From assembly GCA_017446775.1 (NCBI GenBank), contig JAFSQE010000008.1:62001-126000 (forward strand): a stretch of DNA of 64,000 nucleotides, written 5' to 3'. Positions 49,551-58,367 of the stretch are shown piece by piece. The notes below the pieces were generated by a model. It was not told the DNA's origin. It saw nothing but the letters and a program-made list of their open reading frames with translations, and ran no database searches. Position 1 is the first letter of the stretch. Each line of letters begins with the position of its first letter. This DNA comes from Bacteroidales bacterium. GTDB taxonomy: Bacteria > Bacteroidota > Bacteroidia > Bacteroidales > UBA932. A program made the translations under genes and the position numbers.

Positions 49551-50729
49551 ATGAAACTAAAAGGTTTGTTTTCAAGAGTGCTGCTGGTTGCCGCCTTGGC
49601 GGTTTTGGCGGCAGCGTGCCAGCAGAGCGTGGACGTCGAGTTGGACGTGGCTCCCAAGCACTACGAGATAGAGGGCAAGCGCGGCACCCAGTTCGTTACT
49701 GTTACCGCGCCCGCCGGCAGCGAGTGGACCATCACCCTCACCGACAGCAACGGCTCTCCGGTAGACTGGGTTGATGTCGATCCGCCCACAGGCATCGGCA
49801 CCAGGACATCCGTTACCATAACCTGGAACACCAACGCCACCGGCGAAAACCGCACCGTGGTGATAACATGTGTCTGCGGCGCCCAGAAGGCCATTGCGCA
49901 GGTTACGCAGCAGCCATATTCCTCCGGAAGCGCGTCGTTCCCGGACATGATCCATTCGGACCCCGTTCCTAAATGGATGGAGCTTCCCGCAACAAAAGAT
50001 GCCTCTTTGTATTTCATCTCCCACACCAGCACCAACCGCGCCGGCCGCAACTTCTCCTATTATTGGGATGTGGATGCGCTGGTTGCGCACTGGGTGGCAT
50101 ATCCTCTTAATAAAAACCTTATATCCACCGGCGGCCGTTCAGAGAAGTGGGGGCTGGACCCTAAGCTTCCCAAGGACAAGCAGCCCTGGCTGTTCTCTGG
50201 CTATAGGAGCGGTACCGCAACCCGTTACGACCGCGGACACCAGCTGCCGTCGGCAGACCGGCTGGCATATCAGGAGAACGTGCAGACCTTCTACGGGACA
50301 AACATGACGCCCCAGATGAGCGATTTCAACGGCAAGATATGGGCATCGCTTGAGGCTGGCGTGCGCGAGTGGTCGAGGCAGTTTGACACATTGTATGTGG
50401 TTACCGGATGCGTGGTAAAGGGGAGCACAGAGTGCGCCTACGACAATGCCGGCAAACAGGTAGCGGTACCCACGGGATACTACAAGGTGCTGCTGGGCTA
50501 CGACAAGACCCGCGTAAAGGGGGCTCAAACCCAGGGTTATATCGGCGTGGCGTTTTATCTGGACCACATGGAGTATCCCAATAACGATTACATGAAAACG
50601 GCCATGACGATAGATGCCCTTGAGGCAAAGCTGGGAGAGGATTTCTTTGTGAACCTGCCCGGGGCGATAGGCGAGGTTCTGGCCAGTCAGGTAGAATCTA
50701 CGAAAGACAATTTCTGGTGGGGTAAATAG
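49551..50729 (+). CDS. DNA/RNA non-specific endonuclease lipoprotein with BACON domain
   Basis: Sugar-non-specific nuclease of the NUC (betabeta-alpha metal) family, 392 residues, lipid on Cys23 (LAAAC). A BACON-like domain (about 30-125) precedes the catalytic domain (about 140-390). The active-site motif is Asp227-Arg228-Gly229-His230 in YDRGHQLPSADR, and the metal-ligand Asn is probably in FYGTNMTPQ. Needs Mg or Mn. Being lipid-anchored, it should cut DNA or RNA outside the cell or in the periplasm. Confidence 0.88.
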   Translation: MKLKGLFSRVLLVAALAVLAAACQQSVDVELDVAPKHYEIEGKRGTQFVTVTAPAGSEWTITLTDSNGSPVDWVDVDPPTGIGTRTSVTITWNTNATGENRTVVITCVCGAQKAIAQVTQQPYSSGSASFPDMIHSDPVPKWMELPATKDASLYFISHTSTNRAGRNFSYYWDVDALVAHWVAYPLNKNLISTGGRSEKWGLDPKLPKDKQPWLFSGYRSGTATRYDRGHQLPSADRLAYQENVQTFYGTNMTPQMSDFNGKIWASLEAGVREWSRQFDTLYVVTGCVVKGSTECAYDNAGKQVAVPTGYYKVLLGYDKTRVKGAQTQGYIGVAFYLDHMEYPNNDYMKTAMTIDALEAKLGEDFFVNLPGAIGEVLASQVESTKDNFWWGK

Positions 50730-50731
50730 CT

Positions 50732-51784
50732 ATGAAAAAGATTTTTGCAATTGCGGCACTCCTGCTGCTGTATATATGCTCCGGAGCACAGACCCGGACC
50801 TATGTGGTGGGTTTCTACAACCTGGAGAACCTGTTTGACATATACGACGACCCCGCCAAGAACGACCAGGAGTATACCCCCGAGGGGGCTAACAACTGGA
50901 CCGAGGCCAAGTATCAGAAGAAGCTTGCCAACATGGCCAGGGTAATCCGTTCCATGAAAGACGACAACGGCCGCTACCACACCATCCTGGGCGTGAGCGA
51001 GATCGAGAACCGGATGGTTCTGGAAGATCTGGTGGCGCAGCCCGCCATAGCCGATGCCAACTACCAGATAGTGCACTACGACGGCCCCGACCGCCGCGGC
51101 GTGGATGTGGCGCTGCTCTACAAGCCGGAGCAGTTCACGTTTATCGAGTCGGAATCGATTCCGTTTACCTTTGAGGGTAGCGATATCGATTTCAGCGATA
51201 CCGATACCGATTATTTCCGCACCCGAGACATCCTTATGGTGCACGGTACCATCGCCGGCGAGCATTTCGCCTTCTATGTGATGCACCTTCCCAGCCGTAT
51301 CGGCGGCAAGGGTGGCAACCTCCGCGCCCGCGGGGCAGAGATTGCATACGCCCACTCTCTTCGGATGATGGAGAAGTATCCCGGCATCAAGATAGCTGCG
51401 ATGGGCGATATGAACGACGACCCGTTTGACGAGAGCATGGCGGTATATTACCACGGCCGCGAAACTCTGGACGAAGTCGGGCCGCAGGATTATTTCAACC
51501 CCTTTTTGACGATGATTAAGGATGGCATGGGTTCGCTATGCTATCAGGGCCAGTGGAGCATCTACGACCAGATTCTGGTGAACCACAACCTGGCTCTTGC
51601 CCCCGACGGAGGGCTTAGGATAACGCCGATAAACAAAGGCTACTACGGCCGCGTGTATAAAAAGCGCTTTATGGTTACAAAGAGCGGCCAGTACAAAGGC
51701 TATCCGCTGCGTACATTCTCCAACGGTGCCTTTATCAACGGCTTCAGCGACCACTTCCCGACATACATAGTAATCAGCAAATAA
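50732..51784 (+). CDS. Secreted endonuclease/exonuclease/phosphatase-family enzyme
   Basis: Metal-dependent phosphodiesterase of the EEP fold, 350 residues. A signal peptide (about 1-20, ending GAQT) marks it as periplasmic or secreted. The catalytic pattern is VGFYNLENLFD, VSEIENRMVLEDL (Glu ligand), GPDRRGVDVALLY, AMGDMNDDPFDE and the terminal SDHFPTYIV dyad. Members cleave DNA, phosphate esters or sphingomyelin. Next to a nuclease and a TonB receptor, an oligonucleotide or nucleotide substrate fits best. It begins 2 bases after the nuclease. Confidence 0.87.
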   Translation: MKKIFAIAALLLLYICSGAQTRTYVVGFYNLENLFDIYDDPAKNDQEYTPEGANNWTEAKYQKKLANMARVIRSMKDDNGRYHTILGVSEIENRMVLEDLVAQPAIADANYQIVHYDGPDRRGVDVALLYKPEQFTFIESESIPFTFEGSDIDFSDTDTDYFRTRDILMVHGTIAGEHFAFYVMHLPSRIGGKGGNLRARGAEIAYAHSLRMMEKYPGIKIAAMGDMNDDPFDESMAVYYHGRETLDEVGPQDYFNPFLTMIKDGMGSLCYQGQWSIYDQILVNHNLALAPDGGLRITPINKGYYGRVYKKRFMVTKSGQYKGYPLRTFSNGAFINGFSDHFPTYIVISK

Positions 51785-51792
51785 CCCAGACG

Positions 51793-54789
51793 ATGATAAA
51801 ACGACTTGCATTTTCTTTAACACTGATGCTCCTGTGCCTGACGGCATTCGCGCAGTTGCCTACCGGCGGCGTGAAGGGCGTGGTGGTAAGCCGCGACGGT
51901 CGCGTTCCTGTGGCGGGGGCTTCGGTTGTCCTGTCGCAGGGCGGCGCCCAGATAGCCGACTGCACCACAGACGGTCAGGGTGCATTTATGGTGGAGGCTC
52001 TGCCTGACGGAATGTATTCGATGACGATTGTCGCCAACGGTTTCGTCCGCGCAGATGTGAACGTAACCGTAGACAACGGCTTTGTCAAGGATATGATGCG
52101 TCTCTCCCTTATTCCGGAGCAGATGTTGGCGGAGGTGGATGACTCCAGCTTTGCCGATTTTGACATGGACGATTCCGGCTTTACGGACAACCCCACGATC
52201 ATGTACGGCACCACAGACGTGTTTACATCCGTCGCGGGTTACGGCTTCAGCTCCATCCGCTTCAAGAACCGTGGTTACGAGAGCGAGAGCCAGGACATCT
52301 ACCTGGCTGGAGTAAAGATGAACGACGCCCTTACCGGATATTCCCCGTTCAGCCTGTGGAGCGGCCTCAACGAGGCTATGCGCAGCAAAGAGACCACCAT
52401 CGGCATGGAGTCGGCTGAGTATGGACTGGGCCATATCAACGGTACCACCAACCTGCTTGGCAACCCCTCTGCGGTGCGTCCCGGCTGGAGGTTCAGCCTG
52501 CTGAGCAACAATGCCCTTTACCGCCTGCGCGTGATGGCCAACTATGCCTCCGGCGAATTGGACAACGGCATCTCCTATGCCGTTAACCTCTCTGCCCGCG
52601 TGGGTGGCAACGACTGGATAGAGGGCGTTTACTACCGTAACTTCTCATATTATCTGGGTATAGAAAAGCGCTTTGCAGACGACAGTCGCCTGGCGCTGTT
52701 CTCGTTTGCCAATACCGGTCAGCGCGGCGCGCAGAACGCATCCACGCAGGAGGTTTACGATTTGATGGGCGACAACCTGTACAACTCCAACTGGGGCTAC
52801 CAGAACGGAGTGGTGCGCAACGCCCGCGTGCGCAAGACCTTCGAGCCGGTCACCGTGCTTAAATACACCGCATCGCCGTCGGACCATCTGGATCTGTCGG
52901 CCACGCTGCTCTATCGCTGCGGATGGAACGGCTACACCGCCCTGGACTGGTACGATGCGCCTGACCCGCGTCCCGACTACTACCGCAATCTGCCCAGCTA
53001 TTTCTTTATGGACGACGACGATTACAACCGTCTTAACGAAGGCAAGTATCAGTGGGCTACCGAGTCGTGGACAACTCACAACAAGGATTTCGCCGCATAT
53101 CAGCATATCAACTGGGACCGCCTGTACAATGTGAACTACAACCAGGCAGACGGCCGCAGCAAATATGCGCAGGAAGAGCGGCATGTAGACCAGAACGACC
53201 TTAACCTGGCGGCATCGGTTGCCTGGTTCCCTACGGAGAAGTTCACCCTGCATGCGGGCTTTAACGGCAAGATAAACAGCACGGAGAACTACAAGAAGAT
53301 AGCGGACCTGCTGGGTGGCAAATACTACGTCAACATAGACCAGTTTGCAGAGCGCGACTTTGCCAGCAACGAGGCGCTGATACAGAACGACCTCGACTAC
53401 TTCCTGTCGAAAGGCGAGGCAGAAAAGGTGACGGAAGGTGGCAAGTACGGCTACGACTATTATGCCCACGTGCGCCGTGCCAACCTCTGGGCCAACGGGG
53501 TCTATACCCTTGGCAGCCTCACCGCTTCGCTTGGTGCGAGCCTTGGCTACGAGTCGTTCTGGAGGGAGGGTTTGATGCGCAAGGGGCTCTTTGCCGGACT
53601 CGATGACCACGGCAACGAGATTACCTATCAGGGCAAGACCCTCACCGCCTACGACCACAAGGGGAATGTGATTACGTCCAAAGGAAAGTCCGATGTATGC
53701 AAATTCCTGACATATTCTACCAAGATGTCGCTCGCATACCTTCTCTCTGGCGGACACCGCTTCAGCCTGAATGCGGGCTACTTTGCAGATGCCCCCACAT
53801 TCAACGATGCATTCATTTCGCCCCGTACCCGCAACACCATCATAGACGGTATCACCACGCAGAAGACCATGTCTGCCGACGTCAACTATCAGTGGGCCGG
53901 CAACGGCTACAGCTTACGCGTTACGGGATACTGGACAAAGATCAAAGACCAGACAGACGTGATGAGCGTCTACGACGATTCACAGCAGTCGTTTGTCAAC
54001 TTTGCGCTTACCGGCATCGACCAGCGGCATATGGGAGTAGAGATAGGCGCCAAGATGCCCCTCCCGGTTCAGGGTCTCTCCCTGTCGGGCGCGCTTAGCC
54101 TTGGCGAATTCATCTACACCTCCAACCCCAGGATGACGACGACCATAGACAATAGCGCAGAACTTATCAATGTGGACGAAGAGATACCTTACTGGAAACA
54201 ATCTCCCCAGTACCGCCGTGTGGTGTATAACAAGACAGAGCAGATTGAATACGGCTTCCGCAAAGATGAGAACGGTGACTATGTAAAAGACGATAAAGGC
54301 AATTACGTGCTCGACCCAGTGATAGACGGTTACCAGAAGCACCACGTCCCCTCTACGCCTGAGATTGCAACGGCCCTTGCGCTCAACTACCGTACCCGCT
54401 CTTACTGGTTCTTCGAACTCACCGGCCAGTTCTTTGCCAAGTCTTATCTTGACATGAACCCGCTCTACCGCACCTGCACCGCGGTGGGTGGTGCCGACGG
54501 CATCGCCACGCCCGAAGAAATCGAATACATGACCACTCAGGAAGAGTTCGACCCTGCGTTCCTGCTCAACTTAAGTCTGGGCAAGTCGTGGTATATCCAT
54601 CGCAAATACAATATCGGATTCTCCCTTAACGCACAGAATATCCTCAACAACCGCGGTGTCCGCACCGGCGGTTACGAACAGAGCCGTCTGATAACCAGCA
54701 TGAACAAAGACCGCTACTATAAGTTCGATTCCAAGTATTTTTATATGTGCGGAGCAAATTATATGTTGAACCTTTATTTCAGATTCTGA
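51793..54789 (+). CDS. TonB-dependent receptor of the nuclease operon
   Basis: Outer-membrane TonB-dependent transporter, 998 residues. The signal peptide (1-20) is followed by a carboxypeptidase-like domain (about 25-105), then an acidic linker (AEVDDSSFADFDMDDSGF near 115-132) not seen in the SusC of this window, a plug and a barrel ending in aromatic NLYFRF. The plug has FKNRGYESESQDIYLAGVKMN in place of the usual SVRG pattern. No SusD follows. It is the likely importer for the nuclease products. Confidence 0.85.
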   Translation: MIKRLAFSLTLMLLCLTAFAQLPTGGVKGVVVSRDGRVPVAGASVVLSQGGAQIADCTTDGQGAFMVEALPDGMYSMTIVANGFVRADVNVTVDNGFVKDMMRLSLIPEQMLAEVDDSSFADFDMDDSGFTDNPTIMYGTTDVFTSVAGYGFSSIRFKNRGYESESQDIYLAGVKMNDALTGYSPFSLWSGLNEAMRSKETTIGMESAEYGLGHINGTTNLLGNPSAVRPGWRFSLLSNNALYRLRVMANYASGELDNGISYAVNLSARVGGNDWIEGVYYRNFSYYLGIEKRFADDSRLALFSFANTGQRGAQNASTQEVYDLMGDNLYNSNWGYQNGVVRNARVRKTFEPVTVLKYTASPSDHLDLSATLLYRCGWNGYTALDWYDAPDPRPDYYRNLPSYFFMDDDDYNRLNEGKYQWATESWTTHNKDFAAYQHINWDRLYNVNYNQADGRSKYAQEERHVDQNDLNLAASVAWFPTEKFTLHAGFNGKINSTENYKKIADLLGGKYYVNIDQFAERDFASNEALIQNDLDYFLSKGEAEKVTEGGKYGYDYYAHVRRANLWANGVYTLGSLTASLGASLGYESFWREGLMRKGLFAGLDDHGNEITYQGKTLTAYDHKGNVITSKGKSDVCKFLTYSTKMSLAYLLSGGHRFSLNAGYFADAPTFNDAFISPRTRNTIIDGITTQKTMSADVNYQWAGNGYSLRVTGYWTKIKDQTDVMSVYDDSQQSFVNFALTGIDQRHMGVEIGAKMPLPVQGLSLSGALSLGEFIYTSNPRMTTTIDNSAELINVDEEIPYWKQSPQYRRVVYNKTEQIEYGFRKDENGDYVKDDKGNYVLDPVIDGYQKHHVPSTPEIATALALNYRTRSYWFFELTGQFFAKSYLDMNPLYRTCTAVGGADGIATPEEIEYMTTQEEFDPAFLLNLSLGKSWYIHRKYNIGFSLNAQNILNNRGVRTGGYEQSRLITSMNKDRYYKFDSKYFYMCGANYMLNLYFRF

Positions 54790-54793
54790 CGAT

Positions 54794-55885
54794 ATGAAAA
54801 GGATAATATCAATCGTTGCCTTTGCGCTTGCGCTTGTCTCCTGCAACTCGCTTATAGAGGAGTTCCAGCCGGTGTTCACGACAACCTACGAGGCGCCCAA
54901 GCCGTATGCCGTATCGGAGATAGAGCCCAATATCACCATCGCCGACCTGTGCGCCATGTATATCACGGCCACTCCGTGGAATATCGACCGGAACCTGATT
55001 ATCGCCGGCAAGGTGTCCACCACCGACAAGCCCGGCAACTTCTACAAATCGCTCTATATCCAGGACGAAACGGGCGGCATAGAGCTCAAGATAGGCAAGA
55101 ACGGCCTCTACAACTATTACAGTCCGGGACAGACGCTCAAGGTCCGCTGCTTTGGCATGACCCTTGGCATGTACGGTTACAAAAGCGGCAACTACGGCGG
55201 GCAGGGCATGATTCAGCTGGGATACGAAGACCCCACCAAATCGTACGAGACGGCCTATTTTGAATCGGCGTACTTTATAGATTCACACATCCTGCCCGGC
55301 GAGGTCGGGGAGGAGGTCGTACCTGCCGAGATTACAGAAGAGCAGCTGCCGGGTCCTTACGATACCCAGAGTACCAATCAGTATATCGGCAAGCTGGTGA
55401 CGCTTAAGAACCTTACATACGGAAATAAGATATTCTGCCTGATGTATATCAACTCCAACATGGAGAAGACCCTCTCTGCAAACCGCATCTTCCTTTCGGA
55501 CAAGACATGGGGCGTTACCACCTGGGCCATGAGCGAGAACAAGTTCAAGGAGTATTTCGATTCCGGGTTGTGGGATGAGGTCAAGATCGGCAACTCCGGA
55601 GATTACAACTACGGTACCGTGGGCGAACCCAACGACCCCGGTTTTGCCACCAGCAAAGCTGATATCCGCGCCCACTCGTCGGCATATTCCGTGAGCCAGT
55701 ACTTCAAGATGGGCAACACCGACATCGCCCTGCGCACCAGCGGCTACAGCAAGTTCTCCGACGAAGAGATTCCCCAGGCTGTGCTAGACGGCACTGCTAC
55801 CGTGGATATCACAGGCGTGCTCACGATGTATCAGGGCACGATACAGATAGTCGTCAATTCACGTGAAGATATAGTGATTCACTAA
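54794..55885 (+). CDS. DUF5689-type lipoprotein of the nuclease operon
   Basis: Lipoprotein of 363 residues, lipid on Cys17 (LALVSC). It has an OB-like N-terminal half with LIIAGKVSTTDKPGNF and YIQDETGGIELKIGKNG, the pattern of DUF5689, and a second similar half with GKLVTLKNL and TVDITGVLTMYQG. It starts 4 bases after the receptor stop and is the last gene of the operon. It could be the binding lid that SusD provides in glycan systems, but this is inference. No enzyme motif was seen. Confidence 0.78.
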   Translation: MKRIISIVAFALALVSCNSLIEEFQPVFTTTYEAPKPYAVSEIEPNITIADLCAMYITATPWNIDRNLIIAGKVSTTDKPGNFYKSLYIQDETGGIELKIGKNGLYNYYSPGQTLKVRCFGMTLGMYGYKSGNYGGQGMIQLGYEDPTKSYETAYFESAYFIDSHILPGEVGEEVVPAEITEEQLPGPYDTQSTNQYIGKLVTLKNLTYGNKIFCLMYINSNMEKTLSANRIFLSDKTWGVTTWAMSENKFKEYFDSGLWDEVKIGNSGDYNYGTVGEPNDPGFATSKADIRAHSSAYSVSQYFKMGNTDIALRTSGYSKFSDEEIPQAVLDGTATVDITGVLTMYQGTIQIVVNSREDIVIH

Positions 55886-55896
55886 ATGGGGAAGGA

Positions 55897-56499
55897 TTAA
55901 CCTGCCTGGAAGAATACGAAAGAATCCGAGTCACCGTCGATTGCAAAATTGACGGTGATTTTTCTTACCTGCCCGGAGGTATTGGCGGGGACGCTGATAA
56001 CCGCAGTGTAGTTGCCGGTCTGTCCGCCGTTGGGCTGGACGGTAACGCCTGCAATGTCGCAGGACCAGGTCCAATCGGCGTTGGCCGTTACCACAACAAA
56101 GACGGTGCCGCCGGAAACATCCACCAGGCCGCTCTCTCCGCTGACGTATATGTAGGGTTTGTAACCCTGGGTTATATAGGCGTATTTATAGCTGGAGCTG
56201 CTGTTGCTGCGGCAGTAGAACTGCACCTTGATGCAGCTGGTGGTCCAGTTGTCGGTGGCGGGGATGTTCACTGTAACCACATCGTCGCCCACGCCGTATG
56301 CCTTGGAGAGGGTTGCGGGGCTGTCTTCTTCCAGAACCACCTTCCAGGGCAGGTCGGTCATCACGGTCACATCCACGCTCCCGCCGGTGTAGGGGACGCT
56401 GGAGAGGCTGGGGGTGATCTGTATCACCGGGGAGAATGTCTCCGCGCATGCACAGATCAGGGGCAGCGCCGCAAGCAGTATCAGAAAGGCTTTTTTCAT
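55897..56499 (-). CDS. Small BACON-domain lipoprotein
   Basis: Predicted lipoprotein of 200 residues, lipid on Cys16 or Cys18 (LICAC). It is made of two BACON-like domains with SVPYTGGSVDVTVMTDLPW and TVFVVVTANADWTWSC; both are mucin- or glycan-binding-type Ig folds in Bacteroidota. Its start is at 56499; a longer frame would begin upstream of the -7 box. It converges with the operon at 47602-55885 with 11 bases between stops. Function unknown. Confidence 0.75.
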   Translation of the reverse strand: MKKAFLILLAALPLICACAETFSPVIQITPSLSSVPYTGGSVDVTVMTDLPWKVVLEEDSPATLSKAYGVGDDVVTVNIPATDNWTTSCIKVQFYCRSNSSSSYKYAYITQGYKPYIYVSGESGLVDVSGGTVFVVVTANADWTWSCDIAGVTVQPNGGQTGNYTAVISVPANTSGQVRKITVNFAIDGDSDSFVFFQAG

Positions 56500-56508
56500 A
56501 TACACAGG

Positions 56509-56535
56509 CAAAGATATGAATTTTTTGTAACTTTG
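56509..56535. promoter_or_regulatory. Divergent promoters of the two small BACON lipoproteins
   Basis: TATCTTTG on the minus strand (56516-56509) lies 9 bases from the start of the gene at 55897-56499. TAACTTTG on the plus strand (56528-56535) lies 20 bases from the start at 56556. Both fit TAnnTTTG. Confidence 0.5.
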
Positions 56536-56555
56536 ATGTCTGTAACGTTTTCAAG

Positions 56556-56966
56556 ATGAAAAAGTGGCTTACATCGGTTTGCGCCGCGTTCGCCGGGATT
56601 GCACTGGCGGCAGGGGTTCTATGCACTGCTTCCTGCGAGAGGTATATCCTTCCCAGGCTGGACAGTGACACCGATACGATATGGGCACCGTTGTCCGGGG
56701 GAGTTTTTGATGTGGTGTTCACCAGCAATGTCAAGTGGATGATAGACGTTGGCTCCATTGCAGACTGGATAACCATAGCCCCTCGTGGAGGGGAGAGCGA
56801 TTACGAGGAGATGACATATCTGCTCAAGGTAGATGTGGCCGCCAACTCTGCCGGAGAGGCCCGCAAATGCAACATCACCTACACCTCGCTGACCCTCGCC
56901 CGCACCCTGGTTGTGGAACAGGAGGGGCCTGAAGGGTTCCTGGATCCCAGGACGGAAGAACAGTAG
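56556..56966 (+). CDS. Small BACON-like lipoprotein
   Basis: Predicted lipoprotein of 136 residues, lipid on Cys27 (TASC), with a single BACON-like domain (about 38-122) carrying VKWMIDVGS, ADWITIAPRGG and TLVVEQEGPEG. It has no partner gene in operon and is divergent from the other small BACON gene. It may be a surface adhesion or binding module. Function unknown. Confidence 0.72.
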   Translation: MKKWLTSVCAAFAGIALAAGVLCTASCERYILPRLDSDTDTIWAPLSGGVFDVVFTSNVKWMIDVGSIADWITIAPRGGESDYEEMTYLLKVDVAANSAGEARKCNITYTSLTLARTLVVEQEGPEGFLDPRTEEQ

Positions 56967-57030
56967 CAATAAATAATCATCAGTAATATTTCTGGACGTA
57001 GCTCGTGCGAGCCTCTACCGCCATAAAATC

Positions 57031-57056
57031 AAAAAGCAGCCATGAAGGCTGCTTTT
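57031..57056 (-). terminator. Terminator of tRNA-Gly
   Basis: On the minus strand, AAAAGCAGCC (57056-57047), loop TTCAT and GGCTGCTTTT (57041-57032) form a perfect 10-bp stem, followed by a T-rich stretch. It lies 8 bases past the tRNA. Confidence 0.85.
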
Positions 57057-57064
57057 CAACTTTG

Positions 57065-57134
<70 letters not shown>

Positions 57135-57137
<3 letters not shown>

Positions 57138-57260
57138 GTTTTTTCTTTGGAAAAAACGCGCTGATTTTGGCGGCGCCTCGGAAATAAAAGCGAACTTTTA
57201 TTTCACTCGGCTTGCACAAAATCTCCGCAAAATCCAAAGAACTGTTCCCGTTGAACGGGA
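57135..57260 (-). repeat. Inverted repeats upstream of tRNA-Gly
   Basis: Three perfect inverted repeats lie between the promoter and the tRNA. CGCGTTTTTTC/GAAAAAACGCG at 57135-57145 and 57150-57160 includes the first bases of the tRNA. AAATAAAAG/CTTTTATTT at 57182-57190 and 57195-57203 has a UUCG tetraloop on the transcribed strand. TCCCGTT/AACGGGA at 57246-57252 and 57254-57260 lies next to the promoter. No gene is visible in this stretch. Confidence 0.7.
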
Positions 57261-57263
57261 CTG

Positions 57264-57271
57264 CAAAGGTA
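57264..57271 (-). promoter_or_regulatory. Predicted -7 box of tRNA-Gly
   Basis: TACCTTTG on the minus strand (57271-57264) fits TAnnTTTG. It lies 126 bases before the mature tRNA, which leaves a long, hairpin-rich 5' leader. Confidence 0.45.
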
Positions 57272-57299
57272 GTAATAAAATTCAGCTGCGCAAATTTTT

Positions 57300-58328
57300 T
57301 TACACGACTGTGGCGAATTCTTGCAGGAAGCGGACATCGTTCTCGAAGTATTCGCGCAGGTCCTTGACCTGCCACTTGAGCATCGCGATGCGCTCTACAC
57401 CCATTCCGAAGGCGAATCCGCTGTAAACCTTGCTGTCGATACCGTTGGCCTCGAGCACGTTGGGATCCACCATGCCGCAGCCCATAATCTCCAGCCAGCC
57501 GGTACCCTTGCAGATATTGCAACCCTTGCCCTTGCAGATGTTGCAGCTCACATCCACCTCTGCGCTTGGCTCGGTGAACGGGAAGTAAGACGGCCGAAGA
57601 CGTATCTGTGTGTCGGCTCCGAACATCTCCTGGGCAAACAGCAGCACTGCCTGCTTGAGATCTGCAAAAGAAACGTTCTTATCGATATACAGACCCTCTA
57701 CCTGATGGAAGATGCAGTGTGCGCGGGCGCTGATGGCTTCGTTGCGGAACACGCGGCCGGGGCATACCACACGGATGGGCAGCTGGCCGGTTTCCATTGT
57801 GCGTACCTGTATGGAAGATGTGTGGGTGCGCAGCAGGATATTGTTGTCGGTCTGGTTGTTGATAAAGAAGGTGTCCTGCATGTCGCGGGCGGGGTGTTCC
57901 GGCGGGAAGTTGAGGGCGCCGAACACATGCCAGTCGTCCTCTACCTCGGGACCTTCTGCCACCGAATAGCCGAACTTCTTGTATATCGACAGAATCTGCT
58001 CGCGCGTGATGGAGATGGGGTGGCGGCTACCCAGCTGCAAAGTATCGCCGGGCATGGTGAGATCTTCTCCGGAAGCGGAAGTATCGCTGGCGGAGAGATT
58101 TTCACGCAGCGCATTCAGCCGCTGCATCGCCTCGTTCTTGAGCACGTTGAGCCGCTGCCCAAACAGGCGCTTCTGCTCTGCAGGTACGGTGCGGAACTCT
58201 TCAAAAAGACGGGTGATCTCGCCCTTTTTGCCAAGCATCTTAACGCGAAGATCTTCTATCTCCTGTTCTGTCTGTGCAGAAAACTCCTTGACCCTGGCAG
58301 ACAGTTCGTCAATAATATTCTCGTTCAT
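57300..58328 (-). CDS. pheS: Phenylalanyl-tRNA synthetase alpha chain
   Basis: Catalytic chain of the alpha2beta2 class II synthetase, 342 residues. The N-terminal coiled coil (about 1-85) is followed by motif 2 (VCPGRVFRNEAISARAH) and motif 3 (AFGMGVERIAML). Residues 262-273 form a CxxC-x4-CxxC knuckle (Cys262, 265, 270, 273), which could hold zinc. No pheT is adjacent. It follows the mannose-1-phosphate gene on the same strand with its own promoter. Confidence 0.95.
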   Translation of the reverse strand: MNENIIDELSARVKEFSAQTEQEIEDLRVKMLGKKGEITRLFEEFRTVPAEQKRLFGQRLNVLKNEAMQRLNALRENLSASDTSASGEDLTMPGDTLQLGSRHPISITREQILSIYKKFGYSVAEGPEVEDDWHVFGALNFPPEHPARDMQDTFFINNQTDNNILLRTHTSSIQVRTMETGQLPIRVVCPGRVFRNEAISARAHCIFHQVEGLYIDKNVSFADLKQAVLLFAQEMFGADTQIRLRPSYFPFTEPSAEVDVSCNICKGKGCNICKGTGWLEIMGCGMVDPNVLEANGIDSKVYSGFAFGMGVERIAMLKWQVKDLREYFENDVRFLQEFATVV

Positions 58329-58352
58329 TTGCTATAAGAAAATTTCAGGCAG

Positions 58353-58360
58353 CAAAGATA
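58353..58360 (-). promoter_or_regulatory. Predicted -7 box of pheS
   Basis: TATCTTTG on the minus strand (58360-58353), 24 bases from the pheS start, fits TAnnTTTG. No -33 box stands out. Confidence 0.45.
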
Positions 58361-58367
58361 ATCTTTT

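Noticed and set aside
51793..54789. Calling the receptor of the nuclease operon SusC
   Set aside because: No SusD follows, the plug differs and the TonB-box pattern of SusC is missing.
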